In this document: positions 1 to 6,619 of the stretch, in pieces
Layout: every line of letters begins with the position of its first letter
Position numbering within the stretch: position 1 is the first letter of the stretch
Assembly: GCA_028711355.1 (NCBI GenBank)
Contig: JAQTSL010000035.1
Span: 1-17,320, forward strand
Direction: 5' to 3'
DNA: 17,320 nucleotides
Origin: Rhodoferax sp.
GTDB taxonomy: Bacteria; Pseudomonadota; Gammaproteobacteria; Burkholderiales; Burkholderiaceae_C
Made by a program: the position numbers and the translations under genes
Notes under the pieces: generated by a model
What the model saw: only the letters and a program-made list of their open reading frames with translations
The model's database searches: none
What the model was told of the DNA's origin: nothing

Positions 1-28
1 CAACGCCAACTCGTGTAATCTCGCTCAT
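1..28 (-). CDS. 5' end of an unidentified leftward gene
   Basis: An ATG on the minus strand (28-26) opens a frame that runs out of the window after nine codons (MSEITRVGV). It is preceded at good spacing by a strong purine-rich ribosome binding site (minus-strand AAGGAGA, about 36-42). The strong site and the open frame make a real start likely. Nine residues are too few to name a family. The gene is divergent from gshB, and their leaders share the 320-bp gap between them. Confidence 0.55.
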
Positions 29-122
29 GGGACTTCTCCTTCAAAAGGTTAATGATTGACTTCCAAAACCCAATCATGGCACGTTGATGCCGTTACCGGG
101 AAGAGGGAAGTCCCTTCGTATT

Positions 123-281
123 CAGATCGATGGCGAGGCGAGTTGCGAGGCAGTTTGGGCGGGCATGAGGCGTTCATAGTCCAACTATGAAAAACGAATG
201 ACCGTCCAAAATGACCGCAAATCGGCCGCACAGCCGCGGTGCAGGGTCGAACACCGGCCTAATGAATTTTCTCGGTTTAAC
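123..281 (+). repeat. MITE-like dispersed repeat, copy 1 (upstream of gshB)
   Basis: This stretch is about 91% identical (11 mismatches, 3 one-base gaps by eye) to 14339-14494. The first 57 bases (123-179) are identical in both copies. The right end (260-281) is, as reverse complement, a near-perfect match (20 of 22) to the left end of the second copy (14312-14333), so the element appears to have terminal inverted repeats. Here the left inverted end is missing or badly diverged: 95-122 aligns only weakly. It contains the hairpin at 173-191. It fills most of the 320-bp gap 29-348 in front of gshB; I see no coding potential in that gap beyond a short minus-strand peptide frame carried by the repeat. 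Confidence 0.8.
173..191 (+). other. Conserved hairpin in repeat copy 1
   Basis: TTCATAGT (173-180) and ACTATGAA (184-191) form a perfect 8-bp stem around the 3-base loop CCA. In the other copy (14389-14407) the loop-closing T-A pair is C-G and the stem is still perfect, so the two sites changed together. This supports selection on, or structural maintenance of, the fold. It is not followed by a T-tract, so it is not a classical terminator. Confidence 0.6.
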
Positions 282-292
282 CAACAACGCAT

Positions 293-324
293 CCGCGAAT
301 TGGGATCTGACCCCAATTCTGCGG
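293..324. repeat. REP-like palindrome in the gshB leader
   Basis: AATTGGG (298-304) pairs with CCCAATT (312-318), and an outer CCGC (293-296) pairs with GCGG (321-324), giving a hairpin that ends 11 bases before the gshB ribosome binding site. Its minus strand contains TTGGGGTCAGA, the same 11-base core found at 7293-7303 after dolP. Such GGGTCAGA palindromes resemble REP sequences mobilised by REP-associated tyrosine transposases; that link is from memory and no transposase is in the window. Confidence 0.5.
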
Positions 325-335
325 TTTGTACAGAT

Positions 336-340
336 GAAGG
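336..340 (+). promoter_or_regulatory. gshB ribosome binding site
   Basis: GAAGG lies 8 bases before the ATG at 349. It decides the start: the open frame extends back to 211, but that part is repeat DNA, and the ATG at 334 has no comparable site. Confidence 0.6.
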
Positions 341-348
341 CAAAGAGC

Positions 349-1296
349 ATGAAACTGTTGTTTGTAGCTGACCCACTGGAGTCTTTCAAGATTTATAAGG
401 ACACCACCTTTGCCATGATGCGCGAGGCGTGGCGGCGCGGCCATCAATTGAGTACCTGCGAGCCCAACGACATCATGTGGCAGCGGGGTGCAACGGTGCG
501 CGCTGCGGTGACCGACATCACACTGACCGGTCGCTCGCCAGACTGGTTTGCGGCCGCGCCTGAAACACGCGCTGGCGCATTGAAAGACTTTGATGCGGTG
601 CTGATGCGCAAGGACCCGCCGTTTGACAGCGAGTTCTTCTACGCCACGCACCTGCTGGAGCAGGCCGAGCGCGAGGGTGCGCGTGTCTTCAACCAGCCGC
701 GCGCGTTGCGTGACCACCCGGAAAAACTGGCGATCCTGGAATGGCCGCAGTTCATCGGCCCGACGCTGGTGACGCGCAGCGCGGATGACATCCGCCGCTT
801 TCACGCAGCGCAGCGCGACATCATCCTCAAGCCGCTCGACGGGATGGGTGGCATGGGCATTTTTCGGGTCAAAGAAGATGGTCTGAATCTGGGTTCGATC
901 ATCGAAACGCTGAACCGCGATGGCGCACAAAGCGTCATGGTGCAAAAATTTCTGCCGGCCATTGCGCAGGGTGACAAACGCATTCTGGTGATTGGCGGCC
1001 AGCCGGTACCGTACGCGTTGGCGCGCATTCCGCAGGGCGGCGAGGTGCGTGGCAACCTGGCCGCGGGCGGCAAGGGCGTGGCGCAACCCTTGACCCAGCG
1101 CGACCGTGAGATTGCCGAAACGATTGGCCCGGTGCTGGCCGCACGCGGCCTGTTGCTGATCGGGCTGGACGTGATTGGCGACAGCCTGACTGAGATCAAC
1201 GTCACCAGCCCGACCTGTTTTCAGGAGATCACCGACCAGACTGGTTGCGACGTGGCCGCGCTGTTTGTCGATGCACTAGAGGCCACGCAGCGCTGA
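349..1296 (+). CDS. gshB: Glutathione synthetase
   Basis: GshB joins gamma-glutamylcysteine to glycine with ATP, the second step of cytosolic glutathione synthesis. From the ATG at 349 the protein is 315 residues, matching E. coli GshB (316). It starts MKLLFVADPL and aligns throughout by eye: LMRKDPPFD (85-93) of the N-terminal domain, the ATP-grasp segment KPLDGMGG (161-168), the glycine-rich RIPQGGEVRGNLAAGG (226-241) and the metal/ATP site EINVTSPT (282-289). The longer frame from 211 would add residues encoded by repeat DNA and is rejected. No gshA is adjacent within the window; the upstream neighbour is divergent. The 3' end overlaps the end of the convergent amidotransferase gene by 76 bp. 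Its leader is unusual in being made almost wholly of repeat sequence. Confidence 0.97.
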   Translation: MKLLFVADPLESFKIYKDTTFAMMREAWRRGHQLSTCEPNDIMWQRGATVRAAVTDITLTGRSPDWFAAAPETRAGALKDFDAVLMRKDPPFDSEFFYATHLLEQAEREGARVFNQPRALRDHPEKLAILEWPQFIGPTLVTRSADDIRRFHAAQRDIILKPLDGMGGMGIFRVKEDGLNLGSIIETLNRDGAQSVMVQKFLPAIAQGDKRILVIGGQPVPYALARIPQGGEVRGNLAAGGKGVAQPLTQRDREIAETIGPVLAARGLLLIGLDVIGDSLTEINVTSPTCFQEITDQTGCDVAALFVDALEATQR

Positions 1297-2117
1297 ATAT
1301 CGCGCAACGCTTGCGTCTGGTGCTGCGGGCAACTGCACTGCGCGGGCCGGCCATCAACAAACACCATCAACTGCCCCGGCAACATCGCCACCCAGTCCTC
1401 GTCGGTGGTCAGCGGCTCGGTCACCACAATGGCCAACCGGTCCTCGGGGCTGTTGAACTCAGCCAGGTTCATCGTCACGTCCTCGTCTTTCAAATGCACC
1501 TGGTGAAATGGATGTGCGCGCAACACGTAGTGCAGTTTGGTGCTGGCGTGGGCCCACAGCGCCTGCCCGTTGCTGAGCAAAAAATTGAAGGTGCCGTGCC
1601 TGGCGATTTTGGGAACGAGTTCACGCAGGGTACAGGTGAGTTCTGCCACGCTGGGTACATCGGCGTGTGATTTGGCCAACTCCTGCATGATCCAGCAAAA
1701 CGCCTGTTCGCTGTCGGTGTTGCCAACCGGTTTGAAATTGCTGTGCAGCCGGGGCGCGTAATGCTTCAGGTCACCGTTGTGCGCAAACACCCAGTAGCGA
1801 CCCCACAGCTCACGCACAAACGGATGGCAGTTTTCCAGCGCCACCCGGCCGATCGTGGCTTTGCGCACATGCGCTACCACGTTGTGGCTCTTGATCGGGT
1901 AGCCTTTGAGCATTTGCGCCATGGGGGAGCTGGCGGCACTGGCCTTGTCAACAAAGTGGCGCAAACCCCTGCCTGGTGTGTCGCAGTCGCTTTCAAAAAA
2001 AGCAATGCCCCAGCCGTCACCATGCTGGGCGGTGCCGCCGCCGCGCTGCGAAAAGCCGGTAAAACTCAGCGTCAGGCTGGCCGGCAGGTGGCTGTTCATT
2101 CCAAGTAGTTGGCACAT
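1221..2117 (-). CDS. Class II glutamine amidotransferase, YafJ-like
   Basis: An Ntn-hydrolase of the class II glutamine amidotransferase type, related to E. coli YafJ. The start is placed at 2117 because the protein must begin Met-Cys: after Met removal Cys2 is the nucleophile that releases ammonia from glutamine. The frame extends 16 codons further (to 2165), which would bury the Cys. Family features visible: MCQLLGM at the N-terminus, DGWGI (34-38), HVRKAT (83-88), HPF (98-100), FAHNGDL (111-117) and GNTDSE (132-137). No synthase domain follows, so the ammonia acceptor or physiological substrate is unknown. The family match ends near VFVDGRPAQ; about 40 further residues reach into the convergent gshB end (76 bp overlap) and may be a non-conserved tail. 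No clear ribosome binding site is visible before 2117. Confidence 0.92.
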   Translation of the reverse strand: MCQLLGMNSHLPASLTLSFTGFSQRGGGTAQHGDGWGIAFFESDCDTPGRGLRHFVDKASAASSPMAQMLKGYPIKSHNVVAHVRKATIGRVALENCHPFVRELWGRYWVFAHNGDLKHYAPRLHSNFKPVGNTDSEQAFCWIMQELAKSHADVPSVAELTCTLRELVPKIARHGTFNFLLSNGQALWAHASTKLHYVLRAHPFHQVHLKDEDVTMNLAEFNSPEDRLAIVVTEPLTTDEDWVAMLPGQLMVFVDGRPAQCSCPQHQTQALRDIQRCVASSASTNSAATSQPVWSVIS

Positions 2118-2297
2118 AAACTGAACGCGTTGGCGCGGCCCCAAGAGAGTAATTGTCAGGGCCACAGCTTATACAAATTTTCCGCAAACGCCGAGAGTTT
2201 AGATAGAAAAAAGGGCTGGTTCGCGTTATGCTCTGGCACGTTCAGACCAAGTCTGGTAAATATACGTCGTATGGTATCGGCGCGACGGCATCGCCAA

Positions 2298-2302
2298 AAG
2301 GA
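2298..2302 (+). promoter_or_regulatory. Ribosome binding site supporting a TTG start of the FimV-like gene
   Basis: AAGGA lies 9 bases before TTG at 2312. The TTG start gives a canonical signal peptide; the upstream in-frame ATG (2228) would place 28 extra hydrophilic residues before it. Confidence 0.5.
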
Positions 2303-2311
2303 ATTGTTGTC

Positions 2312-4396
2312 TTGAAAAGCAGAGTCGGGTATGGTTTAGTGGCAGGCCTGTTGATGTGGGCCGGTTTAGTGCCGCCCCTTCACGCGTTGACGCTGGGCGA
2401 TCTGCACGGCAGCGTGGTGATTGGCCGTCCGCTCGACGTTGCGGTCACGGTGGAAGCCGCCCCCGAGGAGGAGGTCTCGGTCGCGTGCTTCAAGGCCGAG
2501 GTGTTTCACGCTGACGTGCCGCAGGCGTCGGCTAGCGTCACCGTGACACCGCTGCCCGGTGGTGCCGGTTATCGGGTGCGGGTGCAGTCGCGCGCGCTGG
2601 TTGATGAGCCAGTAGTCACGATTGCGCTACTTTCAACTTGCGCCAGCACCTTGACGCGTCGCTATGTGGTGCTGGCTGACTTTCCGGTGGTGGTGATGCC
2701 CGAGCCACCGTTGGCCGAGTTGCCACAGGCACCGACGGTTGCGCCGTTGGCCGCAACACCGGTCGCCGCGCCAGTGACCCAAGCACCCGCACCCGTACCC
2801 GCTCCCGCTACCACGGCCGCTGCGCCCAACCAGGCGCAGGCGGCCGCGACGACCGCAACCGTGGCCAAGCGGCAGGTGGTCCCTAAACGCAAGGTGATTC
2901 TCAAAGAGCCTGATGCTCTCAAGCCAACTCCAGTCGTGCCTGAGGCGTTGCCCGCCGCTGTTGCCCAGCCCGGCAAACCCGCGCTAAAACTGGAGGCTTT
3001 GAATCTGCCTGTCGGTCAGAGCGATGGTCTGGCCAGCACGCCGCCGATCGAACCAAGCTCGCAGGCACTGTTGCAAATCAAACAAATCGAAACCTTGCAG
3101 CAAGAACTCAAGCAACTGCGGCTCCAGACGGCCAAGACCAACGCCCATCTGGCCGAGCTACAGGTTCAGTTGCAGCTCGCGCAGTCTGAGCGGGTATCTT
3201 TGCAACTGTTTTATGCGGTGCTTGTCTTGTTGCTGCTGTTTGCCGCCGCACTGTCCTGGCTAGTGTGGCAGCGCTATCGTGGGCAGCCAACGAATGACGC
3301 CGGTCCCGGCATTCTGGGCGGATTGCAGCAAGCAGCGGTGGAGCCACCTCACACGCCAGTCGCCGTAGCCGTTGCCGCTACCCCGGTGACGATTGAAACG
3401 GTCACAAATCCATCGGACAAACCAGTCAAGTCAGCGCAAAGTTGGTGGTCATCGCAGAGCAATACGACCGCCGACACAATGGCTTCGGTAGCGGCCAGCA
3501 CCCCGGCGTTGCCAGTCACGCAAGAAGGGCTTGCCCCGGCGTTTACCAACACCCAGTTGCAAGATAGCACTGGCGGCACTTCAGCCGAACTGGCCCACGA
3601 CGAGGTCGATTTGGATATTGACTTGACCAGTTGGCCTGGACTAGAGGTTGCCACCAGTGTGGCCGCGCCGGCGGCTGAGTTGATCCAGGACATTCGCCCG
3701 CCAGTCGATCTGTTAGACATAACGGCGGCGGCACCGGTGACGGTTGGTTTGGCGGCGTTGCCGGTCGCGCAAGAAGGGCTCAACCAGGGGGTTACCAACA
3801 CGCCGGCATCAGGTGTCGCCGCTGCCAGCCTTGGCGACAGGTCCAACCAAGAGCTTAGTCTGGACATCGACTTTGGCAATTGGCCGGGGTTGGGTGATAC
3901 CGCTAACGCGGCGCCAGTGGTGGCCGAACCAGCGGCGCAACCGCTGGCCGAATCGATACTGGACATCCGCCAACAGGTTGAATTGTGCGTTTCGCTGGGG
4001 CAGACCGAACACGCCGTGCAGGTTCTAAAAAAGCAGATTGCCCAGACCAGTCAGCCCAATGCGTTGCTATATCTCGATTTGCTTTCATTGTTCCATTCGC
4101 TTGGCTTCAAGGCAGATTTTCGCGAGTACCGCACCGAGTTCAATCGCCACTTCAATTGCGAGTTGCCCGATTTTCCGGCGTACCACCTCGAAGGGCTGGA
4201 TTTGCTGGACTACGCTGAGGTGTTGACGCGCCTGACACAGGTTTGGAACAGTAAAGAAGTGATCAGCTACCTGAACGCCTGCATCTACCGCTCTGAGCTG
4301 GCGTTGGCGCAACCCCAGTTTGAGCTGGCGGCGATGCGCGACCTGCTGCTGCTGCTGTCGATCGCCGAGCAGGTGCTCGAACCAGACCCGGTCTGA
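2312..4396 (+). CDS. fimV: FimV-like type IV pilus/polar hub membrane protein
   Basis: About 694 residues from TTG 2312 (an ATG at 2228 is the alternative). Order of parts: signal peptide MKSRVGYGLVAGLLMWAGLV with cleavage near HA/LTLG; a FimV-type beta-rich N-terminal domain (about 26-130) opening LTLGDLHGSVVIGRPLDV; a Pro/Ala-rich periplasmic linker (about 130-240); a coiled coil (about 250-297) rich in Gln/Leu heptads; one membrane helix (about 298-320); and a long acidic, Ala/Pro-rich cytoplasmic part with two copies of a roughly 83-residue repeat (from about 398 and 481), each with PV.QEGL and DLDID/SLDID plus WPGL. The C-terminus (about 550-690) is helical and TPR-like. FimV proteins organise type IV pilus assembly and polar signalling; pilT and pilU lie downstream in this window. 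I see no LysM motif. The symbol rests on architecture rather than close identity. Confidence 0.8.
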   Translation: MKSRVGYGLVAGLLMWAGLVPPLHALTLGDLHGSVVIGRPLDVAVTVEAAPEEEVSVACFKAEVFHADVPQASASVTVTPLPGGAGYRVRVQSRALVDEPVVTIALLSTCASTLTRRYVVLADFPVVVMPEPPLAELPQAPTVAPLAATPVAAPVTQAPAPVPAPATTAAAPNQAQAAATTATVAKRQVVPKRKVILKEPDALKPTPVVPEALPAAVAQPGKPALKLEALNLPVGQSDGLASTPPIEPSSQALLQIKQIETLQQELKQLRLQTAKTNAHLAELQVQLQLAQSERVSLQLFYAVLVLLLLFAAALSWLVWQRYRGQPTNDAGPGILGGLQQAAVEPPHTPVAVAVAATPVTIETVTNPSDKPVKSAQSWWSSQSNTTADTMASVAASTPALPVTQEGLAPAFTNTQLQDSTGGTSAELAHDEVDLDIDLTSWPGLEVATSVAAPAAELIQDIRPPVDLLDITAAAPVTVGLAALPVAQEGLNQGVTNTPASGVAAASLGDRSNQELSLDIDFGNWPGLGDTANAAPVVAEPAAQPLAESILDIRQQVELCVSLGQTEHAVQVLKKQIAQTSQPNALLYLDLLSLFHSLGFKADFREYRTEFNRHFNCELPDFPAYHLEGLDLLDYAEVLTRLTQVWNSKEVISYLNACIYRSELALAQPQFELAAMRDLLLLLSIAEQVLEPDPV

Positions 4397-4397
4397 G

Positions 4398-4613
4398 CTA
4401 TCTCTGCGCGCTGCGCACGCAGGCGACGCAGACACAAGCCAAGCCACGCGCTTCTGGCGCAATTTGTTCAAGCAAGTCAGCACTGAACTTTTCCTGGGTG
4501 CACCAGCAAGGTTGTTGCGTTGTGGCGCCGTTCGGCGCCGCCATGGCGCACTGGTTGGGTTGACCGCACAGCGGGCACAAATGGGTGGCTGGGCTCGGGG
4601 GTGATGCGTTCAT
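4398..4613 (-). CDS. Cysteine-rich CWC-type small protein
   Basis: A 71-residue protein with the pattern CPLCGQPNQCAMA, then PCWC, then LACVCVACV: eight cysteines in pairs, consistent with the cysteine-rich CWC family, a presumed metal (zinc) binding fold of unknown function. Its ATG (4613-4611) overlaps the rsmI stop codon in an ATGA arrangement, so it is very probably translated by coupling as the second gene of an rsmI operon. It ends one base from the convergent fimV stop. The short length, the spaced cysteine pairs and the operon overlap argue it is real; the family name is from recognition, not a search. Confidence 0.78.
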   Translation of the reverse strand: MNASPPSPATHLCPLCGQPNQCAMAAPNGATTQQPCWCTQEKFSADLLEQIAPEARGLACVCVACVRSAQR

Positions 4614-5527
4614 GGTTGTTCCGACTGTAGTTTCAAGGCCTGTTGGTACAGCGCGTTGCGCGGCTCGCCGGTAATTTCTGCGGCCAGCTTGACGGCCGTC
4701 TTCAGCGGCAGTTCTGCCAGCAACAGTTGCAGCACCCGAGTCTGCACAGCGGGCTGCGCGGTTGCACCGACCGGATGCAGCACCAACGCAAATTCGCCGC
4801 GCGTGCGGTGGCTGTCCTGCTCCAGCCAGGGTAAAAAATCGGCCGCTGTCAGTGTCTTGACGTCTTCAAATTGCTTGGTCAGTTCGCGTCCCACCGTCAA
4901 CGCGCGCTGCCCCAGTGGCGCCAGCGCCAGCGCCAGGGCCTCGATCCGGTGCGGCGCTTCCAGCAGCACCACGGCGCGGGCTTCGTTAGCCAGTGCCTGC
5001 ACGGCGGCGGCGCGTTCGCTTGCCTTGCTGGGCAGAAAGCCGGCAAAAACGAAGCCCTGGGCGTCGGGCGCTGTCGGTGTGGCCAGCCCGGCCACACTCA
5101 GCACCGTGGTGACGCTGCTGGCACCCGGCAGCGGCAGCACGCGCAGACCGGCTTGGGTCACCGCAGCGACCAAGCGCGCGCCAGGGTCGCTAATGGCGGG
5201 GGTGCCGGCGTCGCTGACGTAGGCCACGCGCGCGCCCTGCTGCAGGTGCGCCAGCACGCTAGCTGCGGCCTGTGCCTCGTTGTGTTGATGCAGCGCCAGC
5301 AGTTGCCGGGCTGGCTTGTCGATGCCGTACGCGCGCAGCAGCGCCTGCGTGTGTCGGGTATCCTCGCAAGCAATCAGGTCAACGCGTTGCAACACATACA
5401 GCGCGCGCAGCGTGATGTCGGCCAGGTTGCCGATCGGCGTGGCCACCACGTACAACGTAGCGGCGGGATAATCCTGCGCCGACGCGGCGTCCTGCGCCGC
5501 CTGCAGCGCCGTAGCGAAGGTGCCCAC
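4610..5527 (-). CDS. rsmI: 16S rRNA (cytidine(1402)-2'-O)-methyltransferase RsmI
   Basis: RsmI uses S-adenosylmethionine to methylate the 2'-OH of C1402 in the 16S rRNA decoding centre. Visible tetrapyrrole-methylase-fold motifs: LYVVATPIGNLADITLRAL near the N-terminus, ACEDTRHT, YVSDAGTPAISDPGARLV and PLPGASSV. The start is uncertain. GTG at 5527 gives 305 residues with a short lead before the first motif; TTG at 5569 gives 319 but overlaps the yraN start by 16 bp. Neither has a good ribosome binding site. E. coli RsmI is 286 residues. It lies head-to-head with yraN, the E. coli arrangement except that lpoA is absent between them, and is translationally coupled to the CWC gene downstream. 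Confidence 0.95.
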   Translation of the reverse strand: MGTFATALQAAQDAASAQDYPAATLYVVATPIGNLADITLRALYVLQRVDLIACEDTRHTQALLRAYGIDKPARQLLALHQHNEAQAAASVLAHLQQGARVAYVSDAGTPAISDPGARLVAAVTQAGLRVLPLPGASSVTTVLSVAGLATPTAPDAQGFVFAGFLPSKASERAAAVQALANEARAVVLLEAPHRIEALALALAPLGQRALTVGRELTKQFEDVKTLTAADFLPWLEQDSHRTRGEFALVLHPVGATAQPAVQTRVLQLLLAELPLKTAVKLAAEITGEPRNALYQQALKLQSEQP

Positions 5528-5553
5528 AAGTCTGGATGATGGAGGCGTGATCA

Positions 5554-5946
5554 ATGGGTTGGCTTTCAAAAAATGCGCCGTTCAAGCCCGCTAGCACCAA
5601 GCAAACCGGTGACGCGGCCGAAGAGCTGGCTTTGCAGCACCTGCAGCGCGCCGGGCTGGTGTTGCTACAGCGCAATTATCGTTCGCCCGGTCGCGGTGGC
5701 GGCGAGATCGACCTGATCATGCGCGCGCCCGATGGAACCTGTGTGTTCGTCGAGGTGCGCCAGCGCAAGAGCGCCAGCCATGGCGGTGCTGCCGCCAGCG
5801 TCAACCACGTCAAGCAACGCCGAATTGTGTTTGCAGCGCGTCACTACCTGATGCGCCAGGCGCAACTGCCACCGTGCCGCTTTGACGTGGTGGCGCTCAA
5901 GGGCGGCGCCGTTGAGTGGCTGCAAGCGGCGTTTGACGCTGGATAG
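5554..5946 (+). CDS. yraN: YraN family endonuclease-like protein (UPF0102)
   Basis: 130 residues, the usual size of the YraN/UPF0102 family, which has a PD-(D/E)xK nuclease-like fold and no firmly settled cellular role. Visible features: TGDAAEELALQHLQRAG at the N-terminus, QRNYRSPGRGGGEIDLIM containing the first catalytic acidic pair, then VFVEVRQR with the E-x-R/K element, and a helical segment HVKQRRIVFAARHYL. The start ATG at 5554 has a strong GGAGG (5541-5545) at 8 bases. It is the first gene of a yraN-diaA-dolP run; 73 bp separate it from diaA. Confidence 0.93.
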   Translation: MGWLSKNAPFKPASTKQTGDAAEELALQHLQRAGLVLLQRNYRSPGRGGGEIDLIMRAPDGTCVFVEVRQRKSASHGGAAASVNHVKQRRIVFAARHYLMRQAQLPPCRFDVVALKGGAVEWLQAAFDAG

Positions 5947-6019
5947 AGACTTGCGTCAGGTCTCAGTGAACATTCCTCGCACGCGCCAGGAGACGCGGCG
6001 CGAAGGTATCATCGCGACC

Positions 6020-6619
6020 ATGCTGCAACAACGCATTCAACAACATTTCATCGACAGTGCCGACCTGAAGTACCAGGCGGCACCCGTCCTGAGCAAACCG
6101 ATCGCCGACGCGGTGCAGGCGCTGCTGGCGTGCCTGACCAGCGGTGGCAAAGTGCTGGCCTGCGGCAACGGTGGTTCGGCCGCCGATGCGCAGCACTTTG
6201 CCGCAGAATTTGTCGGTCGCTTCGAGCGCGAACGCCCGGAGCTGGCCGCCATCGCGCTGACCACCGATAGCTCGATCCTGACCGCCATTGCCAACGACTA
6301 CGACTTCAGCGTCGTGTTCTCGCGCCAAGTCCGCGCGCTAGGTCAGCCCGGTGATGTGCTGCTGGCCATTTCCACCAGCGGCAATTCGGCCAACGTGCTG
6401 GCGGCGGTGCTAGCTGCGCACGAGCGCGACATGGTGGTGATTGGTCTGAGTGGGCGTGGCGGTGGCAAGCTGGCGCGCGCGTTGCGCGACACCGATGTCC
6501 ACATCTGCGTGCCGCATGACCGCACTGCGCGCATACAAGAGGTTCATCTGCTGTCATTGCACTGCCTGTGCGATGCGGTTGACGATTTATTACTTGGCGA
6601 TACCGAAAGCCCCTTATGA
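6020..6619 (+). CDS. diaA: SIS-domain protein, DiaA/GmhA type
   Basis: 199 residues. The SIS phospho-sugar fold is shown by ACGNGGSAADAQHFAAEFVG (about 47-67), the AIANDYDFSVVFSRQVRALG segment and LLAISTSGNSANVLAAV (about 114-130), ending in ARIQEVHLLSLHCLCDAVDD. Sequence alone fits both phosphoheptose isomerase (GmhA, LPS heptose synthesis) and DiaA (the DnaA-binding replication initiation factor). The neighbours, yraN before and dolP after, are those of E. coli diaA, so I favour DiaA. The frame is open back to 5882, but that part overlaps yraN; MLQQRIQQ is the family-like start. Just before it, CGCGA and TCGCG flank AGGTATCA, a small hairpin that could hold the weak ribosome binding site. 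The stop overlaps the dolP ATG (ATGA). Confidence 0.88.
   Translation: MLQQRIQQHFIDSADLKYQAAPVLSKPIADAVQALLACLTSGGKVLACGNGGSAADAQHFAAEFVGRFERERPELAAIALTTDSSILTAIANDYDFSVVFSRQVRALGQPGDVLLAISTSGNSANVLAAVLAAHERDMVVIGLSGRGGGKLARALRDTDVHICVPHDRTARIQEVHLLSLHCLCDAVDDLLLGDTESPL

Noticed and set aside
211..348. N-terminal extension of gshB to an ATG at 211
   Set aside because: The DNA is the dispersed repeat and a REP-like hairpin; GshB families start at MKLLFVADP, which has its own ribosome binding site.
2150..2230. Sigma-70 promoter for the FimV-like gene or the amidotransferase gene
   Set aside because: TTGTCA and TATAC-like hexamers are present but their spacing is wrong on both strands.
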